A stretch of 27,197 nt of DNA from Scytonema sp. UIC 10036 (lineage in GTDB: Bacteria > Cyanobacteriota > Cyanobacteriia > Cyanobacteriales > Nostocaceae), in assembly GCF_009725235.1 (NCBI RefSeq), contig NZ_WJFC01000181.1, forward strand, positions 1 to 27,197. Direction: 5' to 3'. The translations under genes and the position numbers were made by a program. Shown piece by piece: positions 1 through 7,532 of this stretch; positions within the stretch are counted from its first letter, which is position 1, and each line of letters begins with the position of its first letter. Under the pieces are notes generated by a model, which was not told where the DNA came from, did not search any database, and worked only from the letters and a program-made list of their open reading frames with translations.

Positions 1-4
1 GAAT

Positions 5-24
5 GATAATAATGTTTTATTATC
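5..24. promoter_or_regulatory. Inverted repeat upstream of the KGK gene, possible operator
   Basis: A perfect 8-bp inverted repeat (GATAATAA / TTATTATC, 4-nt spacer). A second AT-rich inverted repeat (GATGAT / ATCATC, 5-nt spacer) lies at 60-76. Both sit upstream of the KGK-domain gene. They resemble Fur-type AT-rich palindromes only loosely, and no clear promoter is tied to them, so the function is a guess. Confidence 0.25.
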
Positions 25-162
25 TCTATCTGGATTTTTCAAATGTTTTAATGTTAAGTGATGATTAATTATCATCTTTGCATTTCAGCGATTTCATAAT
101 GTTCGCTCTTTTAACAGTGAGCGAAAATGTTACAAGTAAAAAAACAGGAGGGTCATCTCAGT

Positions 163-684
163 ATGCTAAACAACAAACTTAAACAATTGGAAGGAACAGA
201 AGATATTATCCTATTAGAAAACAAAATATTTAATCCGGTTCAAATTGTTAATCACATAATTGAAAACTTTGAACCAAAAGGCAACGACCTAAATTTGTCT
301 TGCAAGAATTCATTTATAAAAAAATACTTTAAGCAGAAAAATGTGCAGGGCATATTTAATCGTGTAGAGTGGAAGTTTGCACTCAAGCAAGGAGTCAAAT
401 GCGAACTTTTGATTCCAAATAATAATCGCAAGCAGAAAGGCAAGCTAGAAATCAAAGTCATCATAGATTTTTCTACCATGAAGAAAAAAGATTTTTCTAT
501 GCTTGATGATGACGATGCATATGATACCCTATCTATTGAAGACAAAAAAAGCTCGGAAAATTTAGAGATAAAAGTTTCATTGGACTTTTGTCCAGATGAA
601 CCTGAAGTTGAAGAAACCGTTACAAACAATCAACCAAATGCAGTGGTTAATAATGTTTATTGGATGGTGAATGATTATAAGTAG
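163..684 (+). CDS. KGK-domain protein of unknown function
   Basis: A soluble protein of 173 residues with no signal peptide or membrane segment. The family signature is in the second half: a KGK tripeptide followed by a beta-strand-like stretch (GKLEIKVIIDF, about residues 91-101), and a second similar strand, LEIKVSLDFCPDEPEVEE (about 133-150). This pattern of charged strand plus FCPDEPE is typical of cyanobacterial KGK proteins (PF08872), whose biochemical role is unknown. Between the two strands is an acidic/lysine-rich segment (MKKKDFSMLDDDDAYD). I chose the ATG at 163 because a strong AGGAGGG ribosome site lies at 146-152; an ATG at 127 in the same frame has no such site. It is a single gene, convergent with the GH57 gene downstream. 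Confidence 0.68.
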   Translation: MLNNKLKQLEGTEDIILLENKIFNPVQIVNHIIENFEPKGNDLNLSCKNSFIKKYFKQKNVQGIFNRVEWKFALKQGVKCELLIPNNNRKQKGKLEIKVIIDFSTMKKKDFSMLDDDDAYDTLSIEDKKSSENLEIKVSLDFCPDEPEVEETVTNNQPNAVVNNVYWMVNDYK

Positions 685-694
685 CCACCAAGAA

Positions 695-735
695 CAGGGG
701 GATAAGGGAGACAAGGGACATAAGGGAGATAAGGA
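695..735. repeat. Degenerate short tandem repeat (GGGAGATAAGG-like)
   Basis: Purine-rich degenerate repeat just after the KGK stop codon, built of units such as GGGAGACAA and GGGAGATAA. The same repeat type recurs at 25664-25740, where it is translated. Confidence 0.6.
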
Positions 736-768
736 CGTTCGGTTAATGAATGCTAAAATAATTCGTTC

Positions 769-802
769 GTAGTTGCGCTTTAGCGTGCTGAAGCGCAGCT
801 AC
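769..802. repeat. Hairpin-forming dispersed repeat between convergent genes
   Basis: A 12-bp stem (GTAGTTGCGCTT pairing with AAGCGCAGCTAC, one G-U pair) with a 10-nt loop. It lies between the convergent KGK and GH57 genes and belongs to the 'gtagttgcgctttagcg' repeats common in cyanobacteria. It may act as a bidirectional terminator, but it lacks a clean U-run. Confidence 0.5.
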
Positions 803-872
803 AAACTTAATGTCAGTAGTTATCCTAACATGATGTCACTCACGACCTATGCCCAATGCCCTCTCCCGATCG

Positions 873-3572
873 CTAGTTACTGCTTGTTAACCAATAGTTA
901 ACATCAACTAACAACTTTTGCCCTAATTTCAATAACTGACGGCTATAAGTTAAATTTTCTTGATTTGCCGTTTTAATAGCTATCTGCGGCACAATATGAT
1001 TGTGCAAACGGCTGAAATACAGTTCCTGGGATCGGTCAAGACAAATACCAAGATTAAGCTGGTATCCCGTGTCTATCAATCGTTCCAAGCATTGGATATC
1101 TGCATCTGAGGTTCCACTAGGATCGTGTAGTAGCTGCCAGAGCGAATGGAGTATTATTTGCTCTAACATCTGCTTGCCTTCAGGAATATTCAACCGACAA
1201 TGCAGGTGTTTGGCTTCTGTGGCAATTGCTTCTAACTCTAAAATATGATTCCAAGTGGATTTTGGTTCGGATATGTCTTGCTCTAATGCACGCAATGTCA
1301 TCATACACCGATACCCCAAGGATATCTCTGCTGCTACCTGTAACTCCTGCGGTGCGGGAATTCCATCGCGATGGAATGCCATTAAGACACCGTAATTATC
1401 CCTGTATGTTTGTGTGTAGAGCTGATCCAATCGTGTCAGGGTCTCCTGACTTAATAAGTGCATGAGTCGATGGCGTTCTTCGGCGAATAGATTCTGCAAG
1501 TTGAATGCTTCTTCACCAAACAATTGCACCATCGCCAAAATTGTATGTGCTGCACTGGCTTGTTGCAGTGCGCCAAACAGTTTTTCCTTTAACTGGCTGT
1601 AACCACGGCGTCCTTGAAAAGGTTGAATACAACAATGGAAATCCCACCCCCCAAGGTGAAGAACTGCAAACACTAGATGTTCGCTTTCCCAGGTGATTTC
1701 TGAAACCAGGTTCAAATTCCCCACTGCCAAAGTGAGCGATCCCATTCTTTGGAGTTGGTAGTCTAGTTCATTGACTGTGTAGCAATAAGCTCTCTTTTGG
1801 AAAGCGCTAGCTGTTGAAGTTCGATCGTTGTTTGTAGGTAGCCTGTCGCTTAAGGTTGAACGTTGTCCGTTGAATAACGAAGTAATAGCATGGTGGGCTG
1901 CAACTTGTCTAAAGCTGATTTGGGCTGTTAGCACAAGTTGACGGTAAACTTCCGCACCATGTTTGAAGAATTCAACATTACTGATTGCTGTAGCAAGACG
2001 TTTGATGAAACCTTTTTCTAATTGTACGCCTGCTACATCTCCTGCCAGTTCTAGCGCACGGGAAGCATAACGAAGAATCTGCGTTCCTTCCGGGCGCGAG
2101 ATTTCTTCAAAGAACCATCCACAACTGGTGAACATCAGCAAAGCATGACGCTGCATTTCTAACAAGCGTAAGGCGTCCACTTGTTCGGCTGCTGTCAGCT
2201 TGTGGTTTTGATGGCGGGCTAGGAAACGAGTGACATTTTCGGGAGTGCGATCGCGAATCACCTCTATGTATTCATCTCTTGCATACCAGGGATCGCGGAA
2301 CAAGAGTCTGCCATATTCCTCATACACCTGGATTAGGCGATCGCGCAACCAATCTAAAGCATCTCTTAAAGGACGACGCCATTTTTGATGCCACGCTCCA
2401 CCACCACCGCAACCGCAGTCATCTTGCCATCTATCCACACCGTGAGCACAACTCCACGCTGTGACAGGCTTGAGTTCTACTTCCCAAGTAGGACAATTTA
2501 GACTGAGGTAGTGGGCAAAGTTTGTGACAGTCCAACCTCTGTGAGTGAATTCTTGTGTAAATGCGTAGGCTAGTGTTTTCTCCGTACCGCCTTTGTGGTG
2601 TCCAAAAGTTTCCCCATCTGTAGCAACAGAAATTAATTGTGCCGGACGGTGATCCCCGCGTACTGCCGAACCGATTCGTCCTGCCAAATGGCTTGAATTA
2701 TACAGAACATCACTAAATCCCATATCTCGCGAGATCGGGCCGTCATAGAAGAAGATATCTATGTATGGTTCGTCATTGGTCAAAAGTCCTTTGTCATTTG
2801 TCTTTTGTTTTTCAGAGGAATGACTGTCCTTCAAAAAACACCGATATGGACGTGTGGGATCGATTTGACTACCGCCTACTTCATGCCATTCTGGGTTGGG
2901 GTTATCTTTTGTTGGCATGAGACGACAGCGCTGTGCTTGCGATGGGGCAAGTATAACAAAGCGAATCCCTTCATCAATTAAGGCTTTCAGGGTTGCGTAG
3001 TCTACAGCTGTTTCTGCCAACCACACGCCTTCGGGATCGCGCCCAAAGCGAGAGCGGAAGTCTTCTTTGCCCCAGCGAATTTGGGTGTATTTGTCCCGTT
3101 CGTTAGCGAGGGGCATGATGATGTGGTTGTATACTTGCGCGATCGCATTGCCATGCCCGTTCAACCTTTCGCAACTCTTGCGATCTGCTTCCAAGATGCG
3201 TTGATAAACCTCCACATCATGGCGTTCCAACCATGACATCAAGGTTGGTCCGATATTAAAGCTCAGATACTCATAGTTGTTAACGATCCCCACCAATTCG
3301 CCTCTATCATTTAACACTCTGGCAAAGGCATTGGGACGATAGCACTCGGAGTGGATACGCTCGTTCCAATCATGAAAAGGCGCTGCACCAGGTTGACGCT
3401 CAATTGCGTCTAAATAAGGGTTTTCCCGTGGTGGTTGGTAAAAATGCCCATGAACAGTTACGTAAACGCCCGTAGCTTGTCTCAGGGGATCAAGCATTTG
3501 GGTGCTTTTCATAGTTTCATTTGGCGTCAAATTTGTACCAGTACTAGCTGGCAATTCAGCTGCTGAGGTCAT
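873..3572 (-). CDS. Glycoside hydrolase family 57 / DUF3536 protein
   Basis: About 899 residues. GH57 enzymes are retaining alpha-glucan hydrolases or transferases, so a role in glycogen or other alpha-glucan metabolism in the cytoplasm is inferred. Visible motifs are the GH57 opening motif HGHFYQPPRENP near the N-terminus, GVWLAETAVD with the likely catalytic Glu, and ATDGETFGHHKGG with the likely catalytic Asp. The long C-terminal half matches the DUF3536 layout. The frame is open up to 3683, but family proteins start close to the motif, so I prefer the ATG at 3572 (MTSAAEL). Two segments look inserted: a low-complexity stretch at about 2772-2830 (residues SEKQKTNDKGLLTNDEP), whose DNA matches the gaccaatgac/tgacaaatgac repeats found between genes, and a Ser/Thr/Asn-rich stretch at about 1795-1880. 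The reading frame stays intact through both. Exact substrate unknown. Confidence 0.87.
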   Translation of the reverse strand: MTSAAELPASTGTNLTPNETMKSTQMLDPLRQATGVYVTVHGHFYQPPRENPYLDAIERQPGAAPFHDWNERIHSECYRPNAFARVLNDRGELVGIVNNYEYLSFNIGPTLMSWLERHDVEVYQRILEADRKSCERLNGHGNAIAQVYNHIIMPLANERDKYTQIRWGKEDFRSRFGRDPEGVWLAETAVDYATLKALIDEGIRFVILAPSQAQRCRLMPTKDNPNPEWHEVGGSQIDPTRPYRCFLKDSHSSEKQKTNDKGLLTNDEPYIDIFFYDGPISRDMGFSDVLYNSSHLAGRIGSAVRGDHRPAQLISVATDGETFGHHKGGTEKTLAYAFTQEFTHRGWTVTNFAHYLSLNCPTWEVELKPVTAWSCAHGVDRWQDDCGCGGGGAWHQKWRRPLRDALDWLRDRLIQVYEEYGRLLFRDPWYARDEYIEVIRDRTPENVTRFLARHQNHKLTAAEQVDALRLLEMQRHALLMFTSCGWFFEEISRPEGTQILRYASRALELAGDVAGVQLEKGFIKRLATAISNVEFFKHGAEVYRQLVLTAQISFRQVAAHHAITSLFNGQRSTLSDRLPTNNDRTSTASAFQKRAYCYTVNELDYQLQRMGSLTLAVGNLNLVSEITWESEHLVFAVLHLGGWDFHCCIQPFQGRRGYSQLKEKLFGALQQASAAHTILAMVQLFGEEAFNLQNLFAEERHRLMHLLSQETLTRLDQLYTQTYRDNYGVLMAFHRDGIPAPQELQVAAEISLGYRCMMTLRALEQDISEPKSTWNHILELEAIATEAKHLHCRLNIPEGKQMLEQIILHSLWQLLHDPSGTSDADIQCLERLIDTGYQLNLGICLDRSQELYFSRLHNHIVPQIAIKTANQENLTYSRQLLKLGQKLLVDVNYWLTSSN

Positions 3573-4110
3573 GGAGTTATGATTCCAAATAGGATAGATA
3601 AATTTGCAATTGCGTCCAGGAGTAAAATTTCTATAAACCTTTATGGCATTAGCATTGCAATAACAGTGGGGAAAAGAGAGCAACTATGATATGTAAACTA
3701 ACTCCGCTCTTTGCGGCCTAAGTGTGGGAGAAATTTACACGCTGAAAGCAGCCTTCCAATTAAGTAACCATTGATAAAAGTGGGGTTAGCAGGTTTCATC
3801 GTTGGTGGTGCTAAAAACTTAATTGTCTTTTAATATATTAACCCGCATCTTTGTTGTAAAATTCTGCACTTCATCGAAACTTTTGCAACGAAAGATTGCG
3901 AATACGACTTATATTGCAATCTTATTTTACAAATAAAGCTCCTTAAAGGAAACAGTAAAATTTCGGAACCGTTGTGGTGGAAGGTTGGGAGTATCCTAAA
4001 TAAGAAGTTGAGGGCACTGGAGATGTGCCATAGCGTATACACATAAAGTGCGATTTTTCACTCTTAACCCTTAACTCCGTTTCTGTTAACTTTTTCAACC
4101 CAAAATACAC
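3573..4110. other. Intergenic region between divergent GH57 and cax genes
   Basis: No convincing gene is seen. It must carry the promoters of both flanking genes, but I see no clear -35/-10 pair. An imperfect hairpin at 3893-3922 has 7-bp ends (AGATTGC / GCAATCT) plus inner pairing. A 70-codon minus-strand frame at 3830-4042 has no family resemblance. Confidence 0.4.
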
Positions 4111-5187
4111 ATGTCAGGTAAAAACATCATTTTTCTCGTTTTGTCTTTGTTTGTTCCGGTTTCCTTTGCAGCACATTACTTGGAGTGGGGAGATCTGATA
4201 GTTTTTGGAACCGCCTGCTTGGCAATTTTGCCTCTAGCTGCATGGATGGGAACAGCTACAGAAGAAATTGCTGTCGTAGTTGGTCCTACCTTAGGAGGAT
4301 TGTTAAATGCCACTTTTGGTAATGCCACAGAACTCATTATTGCTCTAGTTGCCTTAAACGCCGGATTAGTGGATGTTGTCAAAGCTAGTATCACGGGATC
4401 GATTATTGGGAACTTACTGCTAGTGATGGGTCTTGCAATGTTTTTAGGCGGACTGCGTCACAAGGAACAGAAATTTCAGTCAGTTGTAGCAAGGGTAAAT
4501 GCATCTTCGATGAATTTGGCAGTCATTGCTATTTTGCTGCCAACAGCCATGAGATTTGGTTCTCAGACAGTCAGCGAACAAACATTGCAACACCTTTCCC
4601 TAGCGGTTGCCATAGTCTTAATGATTGTCTATGCTTTAACATTATTGTTTTCCATGAAAACCCACGCTTATCTCTACGAGGTGGGTGTTGCAGAAACTGT
4701 GGAAGAAGAGCATCATAGCAAACCTAACGTTTGGTTGTGGGCAGGTGTGTTGCTAGTCTGTACTATTCTAGTCGCATTAGAATCAGAAATGCTAGTCGCA
4801 TCACTAGAAGTAGCCACAGCCCAGTTAGGTTTAACCGGATTATTCACAGGGATCGTTCTTGTACCCATTGTTGGTAATGCTGCAGAACACGCGACCGCTG
4901 TCACAGTAGCTATGAAAGACAAGATGGATTTGTCTGTTTCGGTAGCAGTGGGATCGAGTATGCAGATAGCCCTGTTTGTGGCTCCTGTCTTAGTTTTAGC
5001 AGGTTGGGTATTAGGTCAACCAATGGATTTAAATTTTAATCCCTTTGAATTAGTGGCTGTAACTGTATCAGTGTTGATTGCGAATAGCATTAGTTCTGAT
5101 GGAAAGTCAAACTGGCTTGAAGGCATACTGTTATTAGCTGCATATACCGTACTGGGATTTGCGTTTTACTACCTTCCGGTTGCGTAG
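4111..5187 (+). CDS. cax: Calcium/proton exchanger (CaCA superfamily, Cax type)
   Basis: A 358-residue integral membrane protein with about 11 hydrophobic segments, the usual size for Cax exchangers. They use the proton gradient to move Ca2+ (sometimes Mn2+ or Na+) out of the cytoplasm. The two inverted alpha-repeats that form the ion site are visible: GNATELIIALVALNAG at about residues 70-85, and GNAAEHATAVTVAMKD from about residue 255. Their conserved glutamates (GNATE, GNAAE) are present. A short acidic/His-rich loop (VEEEHH, about residues 196-201) divides the halves, as in related proteins. The ATG at 4111 gives a normal N-terminal hydrophobic segment; no strong Shine-Dalgarno sequence precedes it. 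Single gene. Confidence 0.92.
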   Translation: MSGKNIIFLVLSLFVPVSFAAHYLEWGDLIVFGTACLAILPLAAWMGTATEEIAVVVGPTLGGLLNATFGNATELIIALVALNAGLVDVVKASITGSIIGNLLLVMGLAMFLGGLRHKEQKFQSVVARVNASSMNLAVIAILLPTAMRFGSQTVSEQTLQHLSLAVAIVLMIVYALTLLFSMKTHAYLYEVGVAETVEEEHHSKPNVWLWAGVLLVCTILVALESEMLVASLEVATAQLGLTGLFTGIVLVPIVGNAAEHATAVTVAMKDKMDLSVSVAVGSSMQIALFVAPVLVLAGWVLGQPMDLNFNPFELVAVTVSVLIANSISSDGKSNWLEGILLLAAYTVLGFAFYYLPVA

Positions 5188-5322
5188 ACCTAAAGATAAC
5201 GTTAAAAAAGCCACCACATCGGTATTCTTTTCGCTACAACTGTATTTGTTTGGTAGTGACCAACAGACCTAATACTCGCTAAGCGAAACAACGGGGGTAC
5301 ATTTGCTCCTCCCTAGAAGAAT

Positions 5323-5341
5323 ATTACCCTACATGGGTAAT
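5323..5341. promoter_or_regulatory. Perfect 7-bp inverted repeat upstream of the PGBD gene cluster
   Basis: ATTACCC / GGGTAAT separated by 5 nt, about 80 bp before the first peptidoglycan-binding-domain gene. It could be an operator or a leader hairpin; nothing in the sequence decides. Confidence 0.3.
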
Positions 5342-5420
5342 GTCAGAGTGAAGAGTGCAACACTACCTTAGATTGATAGAAAAGTAATTTTACACCTTAA
5401 ATCATTCACGGAGGGTGAAT

Positions 5421-5744
5421 ATGACACAAGCTGCCGATTTCAATACAGTGCTTGAGGCTGCTGCTCGCTCCATAAGCTTGCCACTCGTGGTACAAGGTGA
5501 CAATGGTGATGCTGTGAAATTGCTCCAACAACTTCTCAACGCTTTTAGAAGCAAGATTGGAGATGGAAACGCTGCACCGCTTCAAGAAGATGGAGATTTT
5601 GGTCGTAACACTTTCGCTGCTGTTGTCAGATTTCAACAAGAATACAAAGCGATTGTTGGCGATCCCACTTTTCCTGTTGATGGAAAAGTCGGTCCTTTGA
5701 CTTGGCGTGCTTTGGGTGATTTTGCCTATCGTCGGTGTCGGTAA
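5421..5744 (+). CDS. Free-standing peptidoglycan-binding-domain protein, unit A copy 1
   Basis: A 107-residue protein that is almost entirely one PG_binding_1 domain: GDNGDAVKLLQQLLNAF, then DGDFGRNTFAAVVRFQQEY, then DGKVGPLTWRALG. In other proteins this three-helix fold anchors enzymes to peptidoglycan; here no enzyme domain is attached, and there is no signal peptide or membrane segment, so location and role are unknown. An insertion (RSKIGDGNAAPLQED) lengthens the loop between the first and second helices. The only cysteine is the next-to-last residue (RRCR). The start is the ATG at 5421, with GGAGG at 5410-5414; an upstream GTG at 5415 overlaps that site and is rejected. The copy at 6363 begins with the same MTQAADFN. 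Confidence 0.88.
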   Translation: MTQAADFNTVLEAAARSISLPLVVQGDNGDAVKLLQQLLNAFRSKIGDGNAAPLQEDGDFGRNTFAAVVRFQQEYKAIVGDPTFPVDGKVGPLTWRALGDFAYRRCR

Positions 5745-5745
5745 A

Positions 5746-5787
5746 CAGTGACCAGTGACCAGTGACCAGTGACCAGTGACCAATGAA
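5746..5787. repeat. Heptamer tandem repeat (CAGTGAC)n
   Basis: Five perfect CAGTGAC units (5746-5780) and one degenerate unit, starting two bases after the stop codon of the preceding gene. A typical cyanobacterial STRR. Confidence 0.9.
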
Positions 5788-5888
5788 TTAATAGCTATGG
5801 TGCTGGCGATTTTAAAAGTACCTGGTGCTGGTTCGCTCCTAATGAATGAACATCATTGAAACAGAAACAAACACAGGAAGGTTAGATC

Positions 5889-6140
5889 ATGGCTCAAAAG
5901 AGTTTGCCAACACTGCAAAATGGCTCCACTGGAGAAGCTGTAAGATTTCTACAACAACTTTTAATCGTTTTTGGCAAATTAGCTAACAGTGACTTTGATG
6001 CAATCTTTGGCAATAAAACAGAGACTGCTGTTAAAGAGTTTCAAAGCGAACAAAATTTGACAGTTGATGGAAAAGTCGGTCCCCAAACATGGGCTGCATT
6101 AGGTAACCAAACCAAGAATACCTGTGCACAGTTCCAGTAA
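5889..6140 (+). CDS. Free-standing peptidoglycan-binding-domain protein, unit B copy 1
   Basis: An 83-residue protein made of a single PG_binding_1 domain: LPTLQNGSTGEAVRFLQQLL, DAIFGNKTETAVKEFQ, DGKVGPQTWAALG. It ends in a short tail with the only cysteine (KNTCAQFQ). It has no signal peptide, membrane segment or catalytic domain. The ATG at 5889 is preceded by an AGGAAGG-type ribosome site, arranged like that of the copy at 6771 (AGGAAGG, then TAGATC just before the start). It follows unit A copy 1 after 144 bp that hold a tandem repeat. Together they form the first half of a duplicated gene pair. Confidence 0.87.
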   Translation: MAQKSLPTLQNGSTGEAVRFLQQLLIVFGKLANSDFDAIFGNKTETAVKEFQSEQNLTVDGKVGPQTWAALGNQTKNTCAQFQ

Positions 6141-6180
6141 GGGATTAGGGGTTAGGGGTTAGGGATTAGGGTTCAAGGGT
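6141..6180. repeat. Heptamer tandem repeat (GGTTAGG-like)
   Basis: Degenerate GGGATTA / GGGGTTA units immediately downstream of unit B copy 1. Confidence 0.75.
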
Positions 6181-6228
6181 CACCAGAAGAAGAATGTTTG
6201 CGCCCTACTGACCGCTAACCACTATACC

Positions 6229-6329
6229 GATGCAAGGCTCTGCGCCCCTACTAATTATTTTACGGGCGTAAAGCGTTGCACTCCTACTAAATCATTGTAC
6301 GGGCGCAAGGCTTTGCGCCCCTACTAACC
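6229..6329. repeat. Three tandem ~37-bp units of a GC-rich dispersed repeat
   Basis: Units at 6229-6266, 6267-6303 and 6304-6329 share the core GCAAGGCTTTGCGCCCCTAC, ending in a TACGGG junction. A further single copy lies at 7033-7063 after unit B copy 2, so the repeat follows both copies of the B gene. Confidence 0.8.
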
Positions 6330-6362
6330 ACTAACCATTAACACTAAGCGTAAAGGTAAACT

Positions 6363-6692
6363 ATGACACAAGCTGCGGATTTTAATGCCTCGGTTGAAGC
6401 GAGTGCTGCTATCGGTCTGCCACAAGTAGTACAAAATGACACTGGCGACGCCGTGAAATATTTACAACAACTGTTAAATGCTTACAGAAGCAAGATCGGG
6501 AATGGAAACGTTATACCAGTACTGAAAGTAGACGGAAATTTTGGTAGCAACACTTTCTCAGCTGTTGTTCAATTCCAAAAAGAGTATACAGCAGTAAATA
6601 CCAACGGGATAAAATTGGCTGCTGATGGAAAAGTTGGTCCCTTAACTTGGCGGGCTTTGGGTGATTTTGGTTTTCTCAAGTGTCGCCCCTAA
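6363..6692 (+). CDS. Free-standing peptidoglycan-binding-domain protein, unit A copy 2
   Basis: A 109-residue protein, clearly a close paralogue of the gene at 5421: same start (MTQAADFN), same loop insertion (YRSKIGNGN), same DGKVGPLTWRALGDF segment, and again one cysteine at the C-terminus (LKCRP). A single PG_binding_1 domain fills nearly the whole protein. No export signal is seen. An AAAGG ribosome site precedes the ATG. It starts 942 bp after copy 1. Differences cluster in the N-terminal dozen residues and the central loop, and the frame is intact, so both copies seem to be maintained. Confidence 0.88.
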   Translation: MTQAADFNASVEASAAIGLPQVVQNDTGDAVKYLQQLLNAYRSKIGNGNVIPVLKVDGNFGSNTFSAVVQFQKEYTAVNTNGIKLAADGKVGPLTWRALGDFGFLKCRP

Positions 6693-6770
6693 TTCAGTTA
6701 ACCGCTCGTAGTTAACAATGAAGAAGAGGCAAATCAACGTCAACTTTTAAAAAATTTAGGAAGGTAGATC

Positions 6771-7025
6771 GTGGCTGAGCAAAAATTGCCCCAATTAAAA
6801 AAAGGTACTAATGGTGATGCTGTAAGATTGCTACAGCAACAATTGATTACTTTTGGATACTTAAACAGTAGTAGTTTTGATTCAAAGTTTGGTTCAGTTA
6901 CGGAAGCAGCTGTACAACAGTTCCAACGCGATCGGAACTTAAAAGATGATGGGCTCGTTGGTTCCATTACTTGGCTAGCGTTGGCAAACTGGGCAAATCA
7001 TTTTTGTCAACAAGTAGCTCCATAA
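6771..7025 (+). CDS. Free-standing peptidoglycan-binding-domain protein, unit B copy 2
   Basis: An 84-residue protein from a GTG start, 78 bp after unit A copy 2. An AGGAAGG site at 6758-6764 supports the GTG, and the paralogue at 5889 has ATG in the same place. It has one PG_binding_1 domain (LPQLKKGTNGDAVRLLQQQL, DSKFGSVTEAAVQQFQ, DGLVGSITWLALA), more diverged from copy 1 than the two A copies are from each other. The single cysteine again lies in a short C-terminal tail (NHFCQQVAP). No signal peptide. Confidence 0.86.
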   Translation: MAEQKLPQLKKGTNGDAVRLLQQQLITFGYLNSSSFDSKFGSVTEAAVQQFQRDRNLKDDGLVGSITWLALANWANHFCQQVAP

Positions 7026-7096
7026 TAAAATAGGGACGCAAAACCTTGCGCCCCTACTAACCACTAACCGTTAACCGTTAACATTTTTTGTTGTGC

Positions 7097-7205
7097 TACT
7101 CCCTTCGGTGCTATAAGACTACCGAACTTCTTATCCTCTTACTCCCTTGCTCTTGGCGTCTTTGCGGTTCATTTATATAGGTAATCTTTGGGCGGGAAGG
7201 GAGTA
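7097..7205. mobile_element. MITE-like element with imperfect terminal inverted repeats
   Basis: About 109 bp bounded by TACTCCC and GGGAGTA. The ends extend to roughly 25 bp of imperfect inverted repeat: ACTCCCTTC...AAGACTACC on the left and GGTAATCTTTGGGCGGGAAG on the right. The centre carries the dispersed segment GCGTCTTTGCGGTTCATTTA. A half-copy in opposite orientation lies at 19592-19645, and a diverged copy at 21112-21195. No coding capacity. No clear target-site duplication is seen. Confidence 0.55.
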
Positions 7206-7310
7206 ATCCTCTAAAAAATAGTTAAAATTAAAAAATCAAATTAGTTTTTCAATTAAAGTGAACGTGGAAGAGTTGAAGAACAATTTGAGGAACAATCCGA
7301 AGCACAATTT

Positions 7311-7532
7311 ATGTCAGCACGAGCGTCAGGTTTACCAACTCTAAGGTTTGGCTCCTCCGGTCATTCTGTTAGAGTTTTACAACGACTTTTAGTTTCCAAT
7401 GGCTACTTCGTGAGAATTGATGGAAATTTTGGTGCTCTCACAGAATCTGCTGTGATGGCTTTTCAAAGTGGACGAGGTCTCAGGCCTGATGGCGTGGTTG
7501 GTTCCAGAACTTGGGCGGAATTAACAGCTTAG
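7311..7532 (+). CDS. Peptidoglycan-binding-domain protein, probably 5'-truncated paralogue
   Basis: A 73-residue frame covering one PG_binding_1 domain (LPTLRFGSSGHSVRVLQRLL, DGNFGALTESAVMAFQ, DGVVGSRTWAELTA). It most resembles the domain of the next gene, 7801-8388. No ribosome site precedes the ATG. The upstream DNA (about 7233-7277) resembles that encoding residues around 23-36 of the next gene, including a shared CGTGGAAGAGT, but is not read in one frame with this ORF from a start codon. I infer a copy of the longer gene that lost its N-terminal part. It lacks the C-terminal cysteine tail of the A and B proteins. Whether it is expressed is unclear. Confidence 0.65.
   Translation: MSARASGLPTLRFGSSGHSVRVLQRLLVSNGYFVRIDGNFGALTESAVMAFQSGRGLRPDGVVGSRTWAELTA

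Noticed and set aside
5..76. Fur box upstream of the KGK gene
   Set aside because: The palindromes are AT-rich and only loosely like a Fur site; the match is too weak for a named regulator, so they are listed only as inverted repeats.
252..629. 125-codon minus-strand frame
   Set aside because: Lies entirely opposite the KGK gene, which has a ribosome site and a family motif; the antisense frame is low-complexity.
3830..4042. 70-codon minus-strand frame between GH57 and cax
   Set aside because: No ribosome site or family resemblance; probably chance.
5406..5783. 125-codon minus-strand frame starting in the CAGTGAC repeat
   Set aside because: Opposite the first PGBD gene; its start (MVTGHWSLVTGH) is simply the heptamer repeat translated.
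6229..6329. Three ~37-bp units resembling CRISPR repeats
   Set aside because: The units are contiguous and diverged, without spacers; they belong to a dispersed GC-rich repeat.
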